Origin: Acidihalobacter aeolianus
GTDB taxonomy: Bacteria > Pseudomonadota > Gammaproteobacteria > DSM-5130 > Acidihalobacteraceae
Length of the DNA stretch: 64,000 bases
Assembly (NCBI RefSeq): GCF_001753165.1
Contig: NZ_CP017448.1
Coordinates: 124,001-188,000 of the forward strand
Reading direction: 5' to 3'
Positions 26,931-35,534 of the stretch are shown in pieces. Under the pieces are notes generated by a model. It was not told the origin of the DNA. It was given only the letters and a program-made list of their open reading frames with translations, and made no database searches. A program made the position numbers and the translations under genes. Each line of letters begins with the position of its first letter. The first letter of the stretch is position 1.

Positions 26931-27045
26931 CACAAACTTTCGACCTAATGGACCGCGACAATGAATAATTGCTGCGTCTACTTTTACGATAAACGTCTGC
27001 AAAGCACATTGAAAGATTCTGGATGCACGAACCGGGGCGTCATCG

Positions 27046-28311
27046 ATGACCAGAAAAGAGACGACGCCGCTTTCGCGGCATGTGGATGGGATTTACCGCA
27101 CTGAATCTCGTCGTGTGTTCGCTACCCTGGTTCGTTTGCTCGACGGCGATTTCGATCTCGCCGAAGAGGCCCTGCACGATGCTTTTCGGGCCGCGCTGGA
27201 GCAATGGCCGCGCGAGGGCTTGCCGGATAGTCCGCGCGCATGGCTCGTGTCCGTCGGTCGCTTCAAGGCCATCGACCGCAGACGACGCGCCGCGCGTTTT
27301 GCAGCGTTGGATGAGATGCCGGAGCCTGGCTGCGACGATGCCGATGATCCTGCAGTGCTGGCCGACGACGACATCGGCGACGATCGCCTCCGCCTGATCT
27401 TCACCTGCTGCCACCCGGCGCTGTCGCCCGAGGCCCAGGTGGCGTTGACCCTGCGTGAGGTCTGCGGGTTGACGACGGAGGAGATCGCCCGTGCCTTCCT
27501 GAGCGCTCCGGCGACGGTCGCGCAGCGTATCGTGCGCGCCAAGACGAAGATTCGCAATGCAGGCATACCTTACGAAGTGCCTTCGCAGGTAAATCTGCCG
27601 GAACGGCTCGATAGCGTGCTGCGCGTGATCTATCTGGTGTTCAACGAGGGCTACGCGGCCTCCGGCGGCAATGCGCTGACCCGGCACGAGTTGTCGGACG
27701 AAGCGATCCGTCTGGCGCGGCTGCTGGCAAGTCTGCTGCCGGAAGCCGAAATCCTGGGTCTTCTGGCCTTGATGCTGCTGCACGAATCCCGCCGCTCGGC
27801 GCGCACCACGCCAGACGGCGACCTGATCCTGCTGGAGGACCAGGACCGGTCGCGCTGGGACGCGGCATTGATCGCGGAGGGGCAGGCGCTGGTCGACGCC
27901 GTCTGGTCAACGCGGCGTGTCGGCCCGTATTCGCTACAGGCCGCCATCGCGGCGGTGCACGGCGGTGCTTCGGAAGCGGCGGCGACCGATTGGGCTCGCA
28001 TCGTGAGTCTCTACGACCTGCTTGAACGTCTGGAACCGTCGCCCGTGGTGGCGCTCAATCGCGCGGTCGCCGTGGCGATGCACGATGGCCCCGCAGCGGG
28101 GCTTGCCTTGATCGACGCCCTGCTGCAGCGCGGCGAGTTGACGGACTACCACCTGACGCATGCGGCGCGGGCCGATCTCAATCGTCGCCTGGGGCAAGTC
28201 GAACAGGCCTGTGCGGCCTACGAACAGGCACTCGCGCTCGCGAAACAGGCTCCGGAACGCCTTTTTCTCGAACGGCGGTTGGCGGAGCTGCACGCCGCCG
28301 CATCGGACTGA
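27046..28311 (+). CDS. ECF42-type RNA polymerase sigma factor with C-terminal TPR-like domain
   Basis: This 421-residue extracytoplasmic-function sigma factor has region 2 at about residues 15-80 (DFDLAEEALHDAFRAALEQWP), region 4 at about 125-175 (LREVCGLTTEEIARAFLSAPATVAQRIVRAK), and a long helical C-terminal extension (about 185-415). NLPERLDSVLRVIYLVFNEGYAASGG is the marker of this large-ECF group. Such factors (group ECF42) are typically encoded next to DGPF/YCII proteins and lack an anti-sigma factor; the C-terminal domain is needed for activity in studied members. Four such partner genes follow here. The triggering signal is unknown. Confidence 0.92.
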   Translation: MTRKETTPLSRHVDGIYRTESRRVFATLVRLLDGDFDLAEEALHDAFRAALEQWPREGLPDSPRAWLVSVGRFKAIDRRRRAARFAALDEMPEPGCDDADDPAVLADDDIGDDRLRLIFTCCHPALSPEAQVALTLREVCGLTTEEIARAFLSAPATVAQRIVRAKTKIRNAGIPYEVPSQVNLPERLDSVLRVIYLVFNEGYAASGGNALTRHELSDEAIRLARLLASLLPEAEILGLLALMLLHESRRSARTTPDGDLILLEDQDRSRWDAALIAEGQALVDAVWSTRRVGPYSLQAAIAAVHGGASEAAATDWARIVSLYDLLERLEPSPVVALNRAVAVAMHDGPAAGLALIDALLQRGELTDYHLTHAARADLNRRLGQVEQACAAYEQALALAKQAPERLFLERRLAELHAAASD

Positions 28312-28427
28312 GTGGCGGCCGGTTCTTCACGGTCCCTGCGCCTCGCAAAATTTTTTTCGTGCGGTTGTCGATTCGGACGGCGCCCGTTCGACTACAAGTT
28401 GTACACGCCCTCTCCGGAGACCCCTTC

Positions 28428-28919
28428 ATGCCGCACATCACGCCATGCCTATGGTTCGACGACCAGGCCGAGGAGGCCGCACAGTTCTACGTTTCGATCT
28501 TCGAAGATGCCCGAATCGGTGCCGTCAGCCATTACGCCGAAGCCGGGCAGGACATACACGGCAAGCCTCCGGGTTCGGTCATGACGGTGTCCTTCGAACT
28601 GGCCGGACAGCCGTTTCTCGCCCTCAACGGCGGCCCGGCGTTTCGCTTCAATCAGGCCGTCTCGTTCCAGGTCGTCTGCGAATCGCAGCAGGAGATCGAT
28701 ACCTACTGGGAAAAACTCTCGGCCGGTGGCGACGACGCGGCGCAGCAGTGCGGCTGGCTCAAGGATCGCTTCGGCCTGTCCTGGCAGGTTGTGCCGGCCG
28801 AATTGAGCGATTTGCTCGGCGGCCCCGAGCCGGCGCGTGCGCAGCGCGTCATGGCGGCGCTGTTGCTGATGAAGAAGCTCGATCTCGACGCCCTGCGGCA
28901 AGCCCACGCGGGCGGATAG
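28428..28919 (+). CDS. VOC-family protein (PhnB/3-demethylubiquinone methyltransferase-like)
   Basis: This 163-residue protein starts MPHITPCLWFDDQAEEAAQFYVSIF, the typical PhnB-like glyoxalase-fold start. GSVMTVSFELAGQPFLALNGG and CGWLKDRFGLSWQVVP are family blocks. VOC proteins form beta-alpha-beta-beta-beta folds that bind metals or small molecules. It follows the sigma factor by 116 bp and is probably a target or partner of it. The ATG at 28428 was chosen for the family N-terminus; a longer frame from 28359 lacks similarity. The substrate is unknown. Confidence 0.88.
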   Translation: MPHITPCLWFDDQAEEAAQFYVSIFEDARIGAVSHYAEAGQDIHGKPPGSVMTVSFELAGQPFLALNGGPAFRFNQAVSFQVVCESQQEIDTYWEKLSAGGDDAAQQCGWLKDRFGLSWQVVPAELSDLLGGPEPARAQRVMAALLLMKKLDLDALRQAHAGG

Positions 28920-28964
28920 CGGGCGCCGCCACGCAACCACACCGATAAACAGAGGAGAACGACC

Positions 28965-29387
28965 ATGCGCTTCATGATCATCGTCAAAGCCACGCAGGAT
29001 TCCGAGGACGGCGCCATGCCGAGCGAGGCGCTCATCGCCAAAATGACGGCCTACCACGAGGAACTGGCTCAGGCCGGGGTGCTGGTCGATGCATCCGGTC
29101 TGCAGCCGAGCAGCCGGGGTTGGCGCATCCGCTATGAGGGGGAAAAGCGCAGCTTCGTCGACGGCCCCTTCACCGAAACCAAGGAGTTGATCGCCGGTTA
29201 TACGCTCATCGAGGTGGCCTCCCGCGAGGAGGCCGTGACCTGGACCCGGCGCTTCCCCAACCCGGCGATCGACGGCGGCGAGGGCGAGATCGAGGTGCGG
29301 CCGGTGTTCGATCTGGACGACTTCGAGCCCAGCGAGTCGGTCGAGCGGTTCCGCAGCCTGGCGGAAGAATTCAGGGCAAGCCGCTAA
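28965..29387 (+). CDS. DGPF/YCII-family protein
   Basis: This 140-residue protein of the YCII-related superfamily has the signature DGPFTETKELIAGYTLIE near residue 65. The N-terminus MRFMIIVKATQDSEDGAMPS is that of the ECF42-linked DGPF group. The family has a ferredoxin-like dimer fold; its exact role with the sigma factor is unresolved. A strong AGAGGAGA site precedes the ATG. It is 45 bp after the VOC gene, in the same apparent operon. Confidence 0.92.
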   Translation: MRFMIIVKATQDSEDGAMPSEALIAKMTAYHEELAQAGVLVDASGLQPSSRGWRIRYEGEKRSFVDGPFTETKELIAGYTLIEVASREEAVTWTRRFPNPAIDGGEGEIEVRPVFDLDDFEPSESVERFRSLAEEFRASR

Positions 29388-29427
29388 ACGCGGGCTGCCG
29401 CCACCAGACGTAGGAGGAGAAAGCAAC

Positions 29428-29910
29428 ATGCAAGCTGCTCAGATCAATCCCATCCCGAACGGTATGCACACGGTTACGCCACACCTGGTATGCGCCGGCG
29501 CGGCGGATGCCATCGCATTCTACGTACGCGCGTTCGACGCCAAGGAAATGGGCCGGTTGGCGGGCCCGCAAGGCAAGCTCATGCACGCCTACCTGAAAAT
29601 CGGCGACTCGGCCGTGTTCCTGGTCGACGAATTTCCGGAATGGGGCTCGCTCGGCCCCAAGGCGCTCAAGGGCACGCCGGTGACGATCCACCTCTACGTG
29701 GCGGACGTCGATGCGTTCGTCGCACGTGCCGTCGACGCCGGCGCCAAGCTCGCCATGCCTGTGGAGGACATGTTCTGGGGCGATCGCTACGGTGTGCTGG
29801 AGGATCCCTTCGGACACAGATGGTCGGTCGCCAGTCACGTGCGCGACGTGAGCCCGGAGGAGATCGAGCAGGCGATGCGGGACATGGCCGCCCGGACGCC
29901 GACGCCCTGA
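29428..29910 (+). CDS. VOC-family glyoxalase-like protein
   Basis: This 160-residue VOC protein starts with a short tail and then HTVTPHLVCAGAADAIAFYVRAFDAKE. VTIHLYVADVDAFVARAVDAGA and EDMFWGDRYGVLEDPFGHRWSVASH are hallmark blocks of the PhnB-like group often found beside ECF42 sigma factors. The ribosome-binding site is AGGAGGAG. It sits between two DGPF genes, giving the order sigma, VOC, DGPF, VOC, DGPF. It could bind a small ligand or act as a lyase; nothing here decides which. Confidence 0.9.
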   Translation: MQAAQINPIPNGMHTVTPHLVCAGAADAIAFYVRAFDAKEMGRLAGPQGKLMHAYLKIGDSAVFLVDEFPEWGSLGPKALKGTPVTIHLYVADVDAFVARAVDAGAKLAMPVEDMFWGDRYGVLEDPFGHRWSVASHVRDVSPEEIEQAMRDMAARTPTP

Positions 29911-29933
29911 GCCGCGACGCGGAGGACTGCGCG

Positions 29934-30296
29934 ATGAAATACCTGTGTCTGGTCTACCTGGACGAGGCCCGCCTGGCGGAACTGCCGGACGAGGACTGCG
30001 TCGCCTACGATGCGTTGATCCGGGAAGGCGGCTACTGCATCGCCTCGGAAGCGCTCGAACCCGTGCAAACCGCCACCAGCGTGCGTGTACGCGACGGCAA
30101 ACTGTCCGTCACCGATGGTCCGTTCGCCGAGACCAAGGAGCAGCTCGCGGGGTTTTACATGATCGAGGCGCGTGATCTCAACGAGGCCATCCGCATTGCC
30201 GCCGGAATACCGCCCGCCAGAGTGGGCACGATCGAGGTGCGCCCCATTCGGCCCATCCGCGAGACGGTCGGCCAGCGATTTTCCGGCAGCGCATGA
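29934..30296 (+). CDS. DGPF/YCII-family protein
   Basis: This 120-residue protein is the second DGPF protein of the cluster, starting MKYLCLVYLDEARLAELPDE, with signature TDGPFAETKEQLAGFYMIE near residue 60 and GTIEVRPIRP near the end. The short version of the family begins with the typical MKYLCLVY. The start was set at the ATG 24 bp after the VOC stop codon, behind GCGGAGGA; the longer overlapping frame is a shadow. It closes the ECF42 operon. A hairpin downstream (30485-30509) may terminate the unit. Confidence 0.92.
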   Translation: MKYLCLVYLDEARLAELPDEDCVAYDALIREGGYCIASEALEPVQTATSVRVRDGKLSVTDGPFAETKEQLAGFYMIEARDLNEAIRIAAGIPPARVGTIEVRPIRPIRETVGQRFSGSA

Positions 30297-30484
30297 TTGA
30301 CGCAGACGGGCCCGAGTGGATGTCGATCGCGGAGGAAAAGCGGGTAGTTCGCGATTCGTACCGCATTGCGCACTGAGCGCTTGGAAGCGGTCATCCGCTT
30401 GCGGTCGTCGTTCGAGCCGGCTGCGAATTTCGCCGTAATCTCCAGCGGCCCCGATCAGCGAGGCGATGCCACACCGCAAACAAA

Positions 30485-30509
30485 AACGCCGGGCGCGAGG
30501 CCCGGCGTT
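30485..30509. terminator. Terminator of fbp (minus strand), possibly bidirectional
   Basis: A 10-bp stem (AACGCCGGGC at 30485-30494, GCCCGGCGTT at 30500-30509) closes a 5-nt loop. Read on the minus strand it is followed by TTTTTG, a proper intrinsic terminator 38 bp past the fbp stop codon. Confidence 0.8.
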
Positions 30510-30547
30510 CGATGTTGCGTTGCCGGCAGTCGCCGGCCGGCGAAGGC

Positions 30548-31564
30548 TCAGCCTTCGCTGTGATATCCGACCACGCGCTCGACTTCGTTCTTGGAGCCGA
30601 GGATGACCGGCACGCGCTGGTGCAGGTCGTTGGGCTGGAGGTCGAGGATGCGCACGCGGCCGGTGGAGCTCATGCCGCCGGCCTGCTCAACGATGAAGCT
30701 CATCGGGTTGGCTTCGTACATCAGGCGCAGCTTGCCGCCCTGGCCCTTGGACTTGAGCTTTTCGTCGATGGGGTACATGAAGATGCCGCCGCGGGTGAGG
30801 ATGCGGTGCACTTCGGCGACCATGGAGGCGACCCAGCGCATGTTGAAGTCGCGGCCGCGGGGGCCGGTCTTGCCCTGCACGCATTCGTCGATGTAGCGGC
30901 GGACCGGCGGCTCCCAGTGGCGGTAGTTCGACATGTTGATGGCGAACTCGCCGGTGTCGGCCGGGATGGTCATGTTGCGGTGGGTGAGGATGAACTCGCC
31001 GATGTCCTTGTCCAGGGTGAAGCCGTTCACGCCCTGGCCGGTGGTCAGCACCATCATGGTGGACGGCCCGTAGAGCGCGTAGCCGGCGCAGACCTGGGTG
31101 GTGCCCGGCTGCAGGAAGTCGGCGGCGGTGGGCTTGTCCACGCCCTCGGGTGCGCGCAGGATCGAGAAGATGGTGCCGACGGAGACGTTCACGTCCATGT
31201 TGGAGGAGCCGTCCAGCGGATCGAACACCAGCAGGTACTTGCCGCGCGGGTAGCCTTCCGGGATCGGGTAGATGTCGTCCATCTCTTCGGAGCCCATGGC
31301 GGCGAGGTGGCCGGCCCACTCGTTGGACTTGAGCATCACGTCGTTGGAGATGATGTCCATCTTCTTCTGCGTTTCGCCCTGCACGTTCTCCGACTCGGCG
31401 CTGCCGAGCACGCCGATCAGCTCGCCCTTGTCGACGCCGTTGGAGATGACCTTGCAGGCGGTTACGATATCGTTGAGCAGTCCGGTGAAGTTGCCGGTCG
31501 CGGCGTTGGACTTGCGCTGCTCCTCGATGATGAATTGGGTGATGGTGGTGAGGTTCTGTAACAT
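30548..31564 (-). CDS. fbp: Fructose-1,6-bisphosphatase class 1
   Basis: This enzyme hydrolyses fructose 1,6-bisphosphate to fructose 6-phosphate in gluconeogenesis and, in autotrophs, the Calvin cycle. It has 338 residues, normal for the class. [21 protein letters not shown] near residue 116 is the metal/phosphate-binding signature, and [33 protein letters not shown] is the conserved C-terminal block. The ATG at 31564 fits the family N-terminus; the reading frame runs further upstream without similarity. It is divergent from a PPi-type phosphofructokinase catalysing the opposite step, with 137 bp between. Confidence 0.97.
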   Translation of the reverse strand: MLQNLTTITQFIIEEQRKSNAATGNFTGLLNDIVTACKVISNGVDKGELIGVLGSAESENVQGETQKKMDIISNDVMLKSNEWAGHLAAMGSEEMDDIYPIPEGYPRGKYLLVFDPLDGSSNMDVNVSVGTIFSILRAPEGVDKPTAADFLQPGTTQVCAGYALYGPSTMMVLTTGQGVNGFTLDKDIGEFILTHRNMTIPADTGEFAINMSNYRHWEPPVRRYIDECVQGKTGPRGRDFNMRWVASMVAEVHRILTRGGIFMYPIDEKLKSKGQGGKLRLMYEANPMSFIVEQAGGMSSTGRVRILDLQPNDLHQRVPVILGSKNEVERVVGYHSEG

Positions 31565-31701
31565 GAAGGTTGCCCCGTCGGATGGAAATCTGGCCCCACG
31601 GCCAGTGGGGCAAACGCCAGAATGATAACAGAAATGCCCGCCGGACCCCTCCGCCGGGTAGACGTTGGGCGGGGCGCGGCGTTTAATGCGCCCGGAGCGA
31701 G

Positions 31702-32982
31702 ATGCCACGACAGGGAGTGCCGTTGACCGCAAATCTGCTGTACGCGCAATCGGGCGGGATGACCGCGGTGATCAATGCGTCCGCCAGCGGTGTGATCGAG
31801 GCGGCGCGGGCCCGTCCCGACTGCTTCGGCAAGGTGTTCGCGGCCCGCGACGGCATCGTCGGCGCGCTGACCGAGCAGCTATACGATCTGGACACGGAGA
31901 GCGCGGAGGTCATCGCCGCGCTGCGCCACCTGCCCGGCGGCGCCTTCGGTTCGTGCCGCTACGATCTGCAGGACATCGCCACCCACCGCCATCAGTACGA
32001 GCGCCTGATCGAGGTCTTCGCGGCGCACGACATCGGTTACTTCCTCTACAACGGCGGCGGCGGTTCGATGCTCACTGCTGAGCGCCTGTTGCGCGTGGGC
32101 GAGGATCTCGGCTATCCGCTCAAGGTCATGGGCGTTCCCAAGACCATCGACAACGATCTGGCCGACTCCGACACCAGCCCCGGCTTTGGCTCGGCGGCGA
32201 AGTACGTGGCGGTGTCGGCGCGCGAGGCGGCGCACGACGTGGCCTCGATGGCCGGCAGCTCGACCAAGGTGTTCGTGCTGGAGGTAATGGGGCGGCATGC
32301 CGGCTGGCTGGCGGCTGCCGGCGGCCTGGCCGAGCGCACGCCGGGCGAGCTGCCGCTGCTGCTGCTGTTCGCCGAACGCGCCTTCGACGAGGCGACCTTC
32401 CTGGCCGCGGTGCGCGCCCGCGTCGAGTCGCGCGGCTATTGCGTCATCGTCGCCAGCGAGGGGCTCAAGGACGCCGCGGGGCAGTTCCTGTCGATCGGCG
32501 CGGACAGCCCGGTATACGACTGGATCCAGCTCGGCGGGGTCGCCGCGGGGCTGGCCGACCGGGTCAAGCGCGCGCTGGGCTACCGCACGCACTGGGCGGT
32601 GGCCGACTACCTGCAGCGCTCGGCGCGGCACATCGCCTCGCGTACCGACCTGGAACAGGCCTATGCCTGCGGCCGCGCGGCCGTGGAGCTGCTCGCCGGG
32701 GACGTGCACGGGCGCATGGTCACGCTGCGCCGCCTGAGCGACGCGCCCTATCGCTGGGAGACGGATTCGGTGCCGCTGGCCACGGTCGCGAACGTCGAAT
32801 GCACGGTCCCCGACGCCTTCATCGACGCGGAAGGCTTCGGCCTCACCGAGGCCGCCCACCGCCACCTGCGCCCGCTGATCGAGGGCGAGGACTACCCGCC
32901 GTTTCGCGACGGCATCCCCGACTATCCCGTGCTGCGCCTCGAACTCGCGCCGCGGCGCCTGCCGGACTTCACGCTGGACTGA
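31702..32982 (+). CDS. 6-phosphofructokinase, probably PPi-dependent
   Basis: This 426-residue PFK phosphorylates fructose 6-phosphate. [10 protein letters not shown] near residue 145 has Lys where ATP-PFKs have Gly, a marker of pyrophosphate use. The nucleotide-loop motif reads NGGGGSM rather than GGDGS (ATP) or GGDDS (classic PPi), so the donor call is likely, not certain. [15 protein letters not shown] is the sugar-phosphate-site motif. The ATG at 31702 has GGAG upstream; a TTG at 31723 with AGGGAG would give the more usual start [11 protein letters not shown]. PPi-PFKs are reversible and common in methanotrophs and sulfur oxidisers. Confidence 0.88.
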   Translation: MPRQGVPLTANLLYAQSGGMTAVINASASGVIEAARARPDCFGKVFAARDGIVGALTEQLYDLDTESAEVIAALRHLPGGAFGSCRYDLQDIATHRHQYERLIEVFAAHDIGYFLYNGGGGSMLTAERLLRVGEDLGYPLKVMGVPKTIDNDLADSDTSPGFGSAAKYVAVSAREAAHDVASMAGSSTKVFVLEVMGRHAGWLAAAGGLAERTPGELPLLLLFAERAFDEATFLAAVRARVESRGYCVIVASEGLKDAAGQFLSIGADSPVYDWIQLGGVAAGLADRVKRALGYRTHWAVADYLQRSARHIASRTDLEQAYACGRAAVELLAGDVHGRMVTLRRLSDAPYRWETDSVPLATVANVECTVPDAFIDAEGFGLTEAAHRHLRPLIEGEDYPPFRDGIPDYPVLRLELAPRRLPDFTLD

Positions 32983-33000
32983 ACGCCCAAGGAACACGAC

Positions 33001-33873
33001 ATGCAACTCGCCCTGCTCGGCACCGGACTGATGGGCGCGCCGCTGGCGCGCCGGCTCGCACAATGCGGCCACAGTGTGCGCGTGTGGAACCGTACGCACG
33101 CGCGCGCCGCGGAGATCGCCGGCGGCGGGATCGAGGCGTGCACTGACCCGCCCGAGGCGCTCGCCGGGGCGGAGGCGGCGCTGACGACGCTGAGCGACGC
33201 CGGCGCGATCGACGCGGTGCTCGCCGTTCCCGGCGTGCTGCCTGCGCTGGCCGGTAAGGTGCTGGTGCAGATGGGCACCATCGCGCCGCAGGAAAGCCGC
33301 GCGCTCGCGGCGCGGCTGGCGGACGCCGGCGTCGGCTATCTGGAGGCGCCGGTGCTCGGCAGCCGCCCCGAGGCGGTCAAGGGCACGCTGCTGGTGATGG
33401 CGGGCGGCGACGAGGCGAGCTTCGCGCGCTGCCTGCCCTGGCTGCGCGACTGCGGTCCCGAGCCGGTGCTGGTCGGCCCGGTGGGCCAGGCGGCGGCGCT
33501 CAAGCTGGCGCTGAACCAGCTCATCGCCGCGCTGACCAGCGGTTTCGCGCTGAGCCTCGGGTTGGTGCGCCGCGAGGGCGTGCCGGTGGAGACCTTCATG
33601 GGCATCCTGCGCGACAGCGCGCTGTATGCGCCGACCTTCGACAAGAAGCTCGACCGCATGCTGTCCGGCGACTACGCCGGGCCGAACTTTCCGCTCAAGC
33701 ACCTGCTCAAGGACGTGCGCCTGTGCCGCGAGGCGGCCGAGGCCGACGGCCTGGATACCGGCGTGCTGGCGGCCATCGCCCAACTGCTCGAGGCCGGCGT
33801 CGCGCAGGGTCGCGCCGAGGCCGACTATTCGGCGCTGGCGGCGACGGTGGACCCGCCTGCGGACCGCGCCTAG
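33001..33873 (+). CDS. NAD(P)-dependent beta-hydroxyacid dehydrogenase family protein
   Basis: This 290-residue member of the 3-hydroxyisobutyrate dehydrogenase / tartronate semialdehyde reductase / GLYR family has Rossmann motif LLGTGLMGAPLARRLA (residues 4-19) and VRVWNRT after beta-2, where Arg suggests NADP. YLEAPVLGSRPEAVKGTLLVMAGG is the substrate-binding block. GQAAALKLALNQL near residue 165 contains the catalytic Lys. It starts 18 bp after the PFK, so it is probably cotranscribed. The natural substrate may be glyoxylate or succinic semialdehyde, but this cannot be fixed from sequence. Confidence 0.9.
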   Translation: MQLALLGTGLMGAPLARRLAQCGHSVRVWNRTHARAAEIAGGGIEACTDPPEALAGAEAALTTLSDAGAIDAVLAVPGVLPALAGKVLVQMGTIAPQESRALAARLADAGVGYLEAPVLGSRPEAVKGTLLVMAGGDEASFARCLPWLRDCGPEPVLVGPVGQAAALKLALNQLIAALTSGFALSLGLVRREGVPVETFMGILRDSALYAPTFDKKLDRMLSGDYAGPNFPLKHLLKDVRLCREAAEADGLDTGVLAAIAQLLEAGVAQGRAEADYSALAATVDPPADRA

Positions 33874-34331
33874 GCGCCCGCCAGGGCGAGGTGGTAGACG
33901 TAGAACTGCGTGTCGCGCTGCCAGCCGAGGGACGCGTAAAGCGTCTGCGCCGCCGTGTTGTCCAGCGCTGTCGAAAGGGTCAGGCGCGCTGCGCCCAGCC
34001 TGCGCGCATAGGCCTCGGCGGCCCTGAGCAGACCGGAGGCCACGCCGCGTCGACGGCGATCCGGTGCGACGAAGAGGTCGTTGAGCAGGAAGGTGCGCGC
34101 CAGCCCGACGGATGAAAACCCCGGATAGATCTGAGCGAAGCCCGCAGGCTCGCCGTCGACCTCGGCCAGGAAGACGGTCGATTCGCCATGCTCGAAACGC
34201 GCCAGCAGAAAGGCGCGTGCCGCTTCGAGGTCGCCCGGGCGGCCGTAGAACTGCCGGTAGGCGTCGAACAGCGGAGCGAGGGCGTCGAGGTTCTCAAGGG
34301 TGGCCTGTCTGAGCCGGGTCGTGCCTGCCAT
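33870..34331 (-). CDS. GNAT acetyltransferase
   Basis: This 153-residue N-acetyltransferase has RLRQATLENLDALAPLFDAYRQFYGRPGD (N-terminal part), FLLNDLFVAPDRRRRGVASGLLRAAEAYAR (acetyl-CoA loop with R/Q-x-x-G-x-G/A variant RRRGVA) and LYASLGWQRDTQFYVYHLAL (C-terminal block). The ATG at 34331 follows GGGAGA; the frame is open further upstream into the AT-rich promoter of the neighbouring operon but is not protein-like there. Its stop overlaps the dehydrogenase stop, tail to tail. The substrate is unknown. Confidence 0.88.
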   Translation of the reverse strand: MAGTTRLRQATLENLDALAPLFDAYRQFYGRPGDLEAARAFLLARFEHGESTVFLAEVDGEPAGFAQIYPGFSSVGLARTFLLNDLFVAPDRRRRGVASGLLRAAEAYARRLGAARLTLSTALDNTAAQTLYASLGWQRDTQFYVYHLALAGA

Positions 34332-34406
34332 GCCTGATTCTCCCACCTGCGCTTGCCTGAAACCCATCATACCCGGGCCCCGTCCGGCTTGTCGGCCTTG
34401 GTGGAT

Positions 34407-34426
34407 TTTGTCGCGTTTGCGACAAA
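34407..34426 (+). promoter_or_regulatory. NifA-type upstream activator site (TGT-N10-ACA)
   Basis: TTTGTCGC-GTTT-GCGACAAA is a perfect inverted repeat with 8-bp arms, containing TGT-N10-ACA (34409-34424), the NifA enhancer consensus. Its centre lies about 100 bp upstream of the transcription start expected from the -24/-12 promoter at 34492, the normal distance for NifA. An AT-rich bendable stretch (34440-34490) lies between. Confidence 0.7.
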
Positions 34427-34491
34427 GGTCTGGGCGGGGTTTATAAGATAAATAAATAATAAAAACAATAACCTGTAATTTTTTTGCAGGC

Positions 34492-34507
34492 TGGTACGAA
34501 GGTTGCT
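34492..34507 (+). promoter_or_regulatory. Sigma-54 (-24/-12) promoter of the rhodanese-nif11 operon
   Basis: TGGTACGAAGGTTGCT matches the consensus TGGCACG-N4-TTGCW at all positions but one (T for C), with GG and GC at the required spacing. The start would be near 34518, 28 bp before the rhodanese ATG. Together with the TGT-N10-ACA site this predicts NifA/RpoN control. Confidence 0.75.
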
Positions 34508-34545
34508 CTGAGCCCTCTGTGAACACTTAAAGCGAGGACTCACGC

Positions 34546-34884
34546 ATGAGCTACCATGACATCGATGCGGCAGAGGTACACGATCTGCTGCGCAGGGACG
34601 ATCTCGTCGTGATCGACGTGCGCGACGTCCACGCCCAGAGCCGCGGTCAGCTGCCCAACGCCATGCCGCCCAGCGACGAGGTCATCAACGCGCTGATCCG
34701 ACGCCGGCATCAGCCCCTCGCGGTGCTGGTCTACTGCTACCACGGCCACAGCAGCCGCGACCTTTGTTCTTTCCTCACTCGCATCGGACTGCAGCAGGTC
34801 TACAACCTCACCGGCGGTTGGGCCGCCTGGGAGCGGCATCAGTCCATCTACGCCACAGAACCCGCCGAGGCACTGCCGGCGTAA
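34546..34884 (+). CDS. Rhodanese-domain sulfurtransferase (GlpE-like)
   Basis: This 112-residue single-domain rhodanese has the active-site loop VYCYHGHSSRDL near residues 63-74, with the persulfide Cys at the expected place. DLVVIDVRDVHAQSRGQLPNAMP is the N-terminal hallmark, with IGLQQVYNLTGGWAAWER at the end. The family moves sulfane sulfur between donors and acceptors. As the first gene of an operon with glutaredoxin, BolA, NafY and Nif11 behind a sigma-54 promoter, it probably supplies sulfur for Fe-S or nitrogenase cofactor assembly; that role is inference. Confidence 0.92.
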   Translation: MSYHDIDAAEVHDLLRRDDLVVIDVRDVHAQSRGQLPNAMPPSDEVINALIRRRHQPLAVLVYCYHGHSSRDLCSFLTRIGLQQVYNLTGGWAAWERHQSIYATEPAEALPA

Positions 34885-34933
34885 TCAGAACGCCGAGCGA
34901 CCGCTCAATACCACCCTTGCCGAGACATCGCCC

Positions 34934-35248
34934 ATGAAAACGACCGACGTGATTCGCCAGCAGCTTCAGGAACACCCCGTAATCCTCTACATGAAGGGCA
35001 CGCCCGAGGCGCCGCGCTGCGGTTTTTCCGCCAAGGCGGCCGCCGTGATGCAGTCCACCGGGGTCGATTTCGCCTACGTCGACGTGCTGTCCTCGCCGCT
35101 GATCATGCAGGCTCTGCCCGAGGTTTCGGATTTCCCGACCTTCCCGCAGCTCTTCATCAAGGGCGAGATCATCGGCGGCAGCGACATCATGGAGGCGATG
35201 CTGGCCAGCGGCGAGCTCGTGCCCATGCTGAACGAAGCCGCTTCCTGA
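34934..35248 (+). CDS. grxD: Monothiol glutaredoxin (CGFS type)
   Basis: This 104-residue Grx4/GrxD-type protein has active-site CGFS in APRCGFSAKA near residue 30. VILYMKGTPEAP is the N-terminal block, then SDFPTFPQLFIKGEIIGGSDI and MLASGELVPML. CGFS glutaredoxins bind a glutathione-ligated 2Fe-2S cluster as homodimers or as heterodimers with BolA proteins. A bolA-family gene starts 9 bp downstream, matching that partnership. Within this operon it may be a nitrogen-fixation-specific copy; whether the genome has another grxD is unknown. Confidence 0.95.
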   Translation: MKTTDVIRQQLQEHPVILYMKGTPEAPRCGFSAKAAAVMQSTGVDFAYVDVLSSPLIMQALPEVSDFPTFPQLFIKGEIIGGSDIMEAMLASGELVPMLNEAAS

Positions 35249-35257
35249 GGCCCGGCC

Positions 35258-35524
35258 ATGCTGCATAGCGAGATCGTCGAGCGCGTGCGCGCGCTCTACC
35301 CGGACGCCGCGATCGAGGTCGCGGGCGAGGATTGCAGCTTCGAGATGCTGGTCGTCAGCGAGGCCTTTGCCGGCACCCGCCTGCTCGCGCGGCAGAAGTC
35401 GATCCTGGCCCTGTTCAAGGACGACATCCAGTCCGGCGCCCTGCATGCCCTGTCGGTGACGGCGCGCACGCCGGCCGAGCAGTCCGCCGCATCCGGCGCC
35501 GGTCTGGTCCGGCTCACTTCCTGA
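35258..35524 (+). CDS. BolA-family protein
   Basis: This 88-residue protein of the BolA/IbaG fold has ALYPDAAIEVAGEDCSFEMLVVSEAFAGTRLLARQKSILALFKDDIQSGALHALSVTARTPAEQ spread over its length. The FKDDI-SG-LHALSV block with the conserved His near residue 67 is diagnostic. BolA proteins pair with CGFS glutaredoxins to hold and pass Fe-S clusters. It is tightly spaced with the glutaredoxin upstream (9 bp) and nafY downstream (10 bp). It resembles the shorter IbaG type more than BolA proper. Confidence 0.92.
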   Translation: MLHSEIVERVRALYPDAAIEVAGEDCSFEMLVVSEAFAGTRLLARQKSILALFKDDIQSGALHALSVTARTPAEQSAASGAGLVRLTS

Positions 35525-35534
35525 GGAATTAGCG

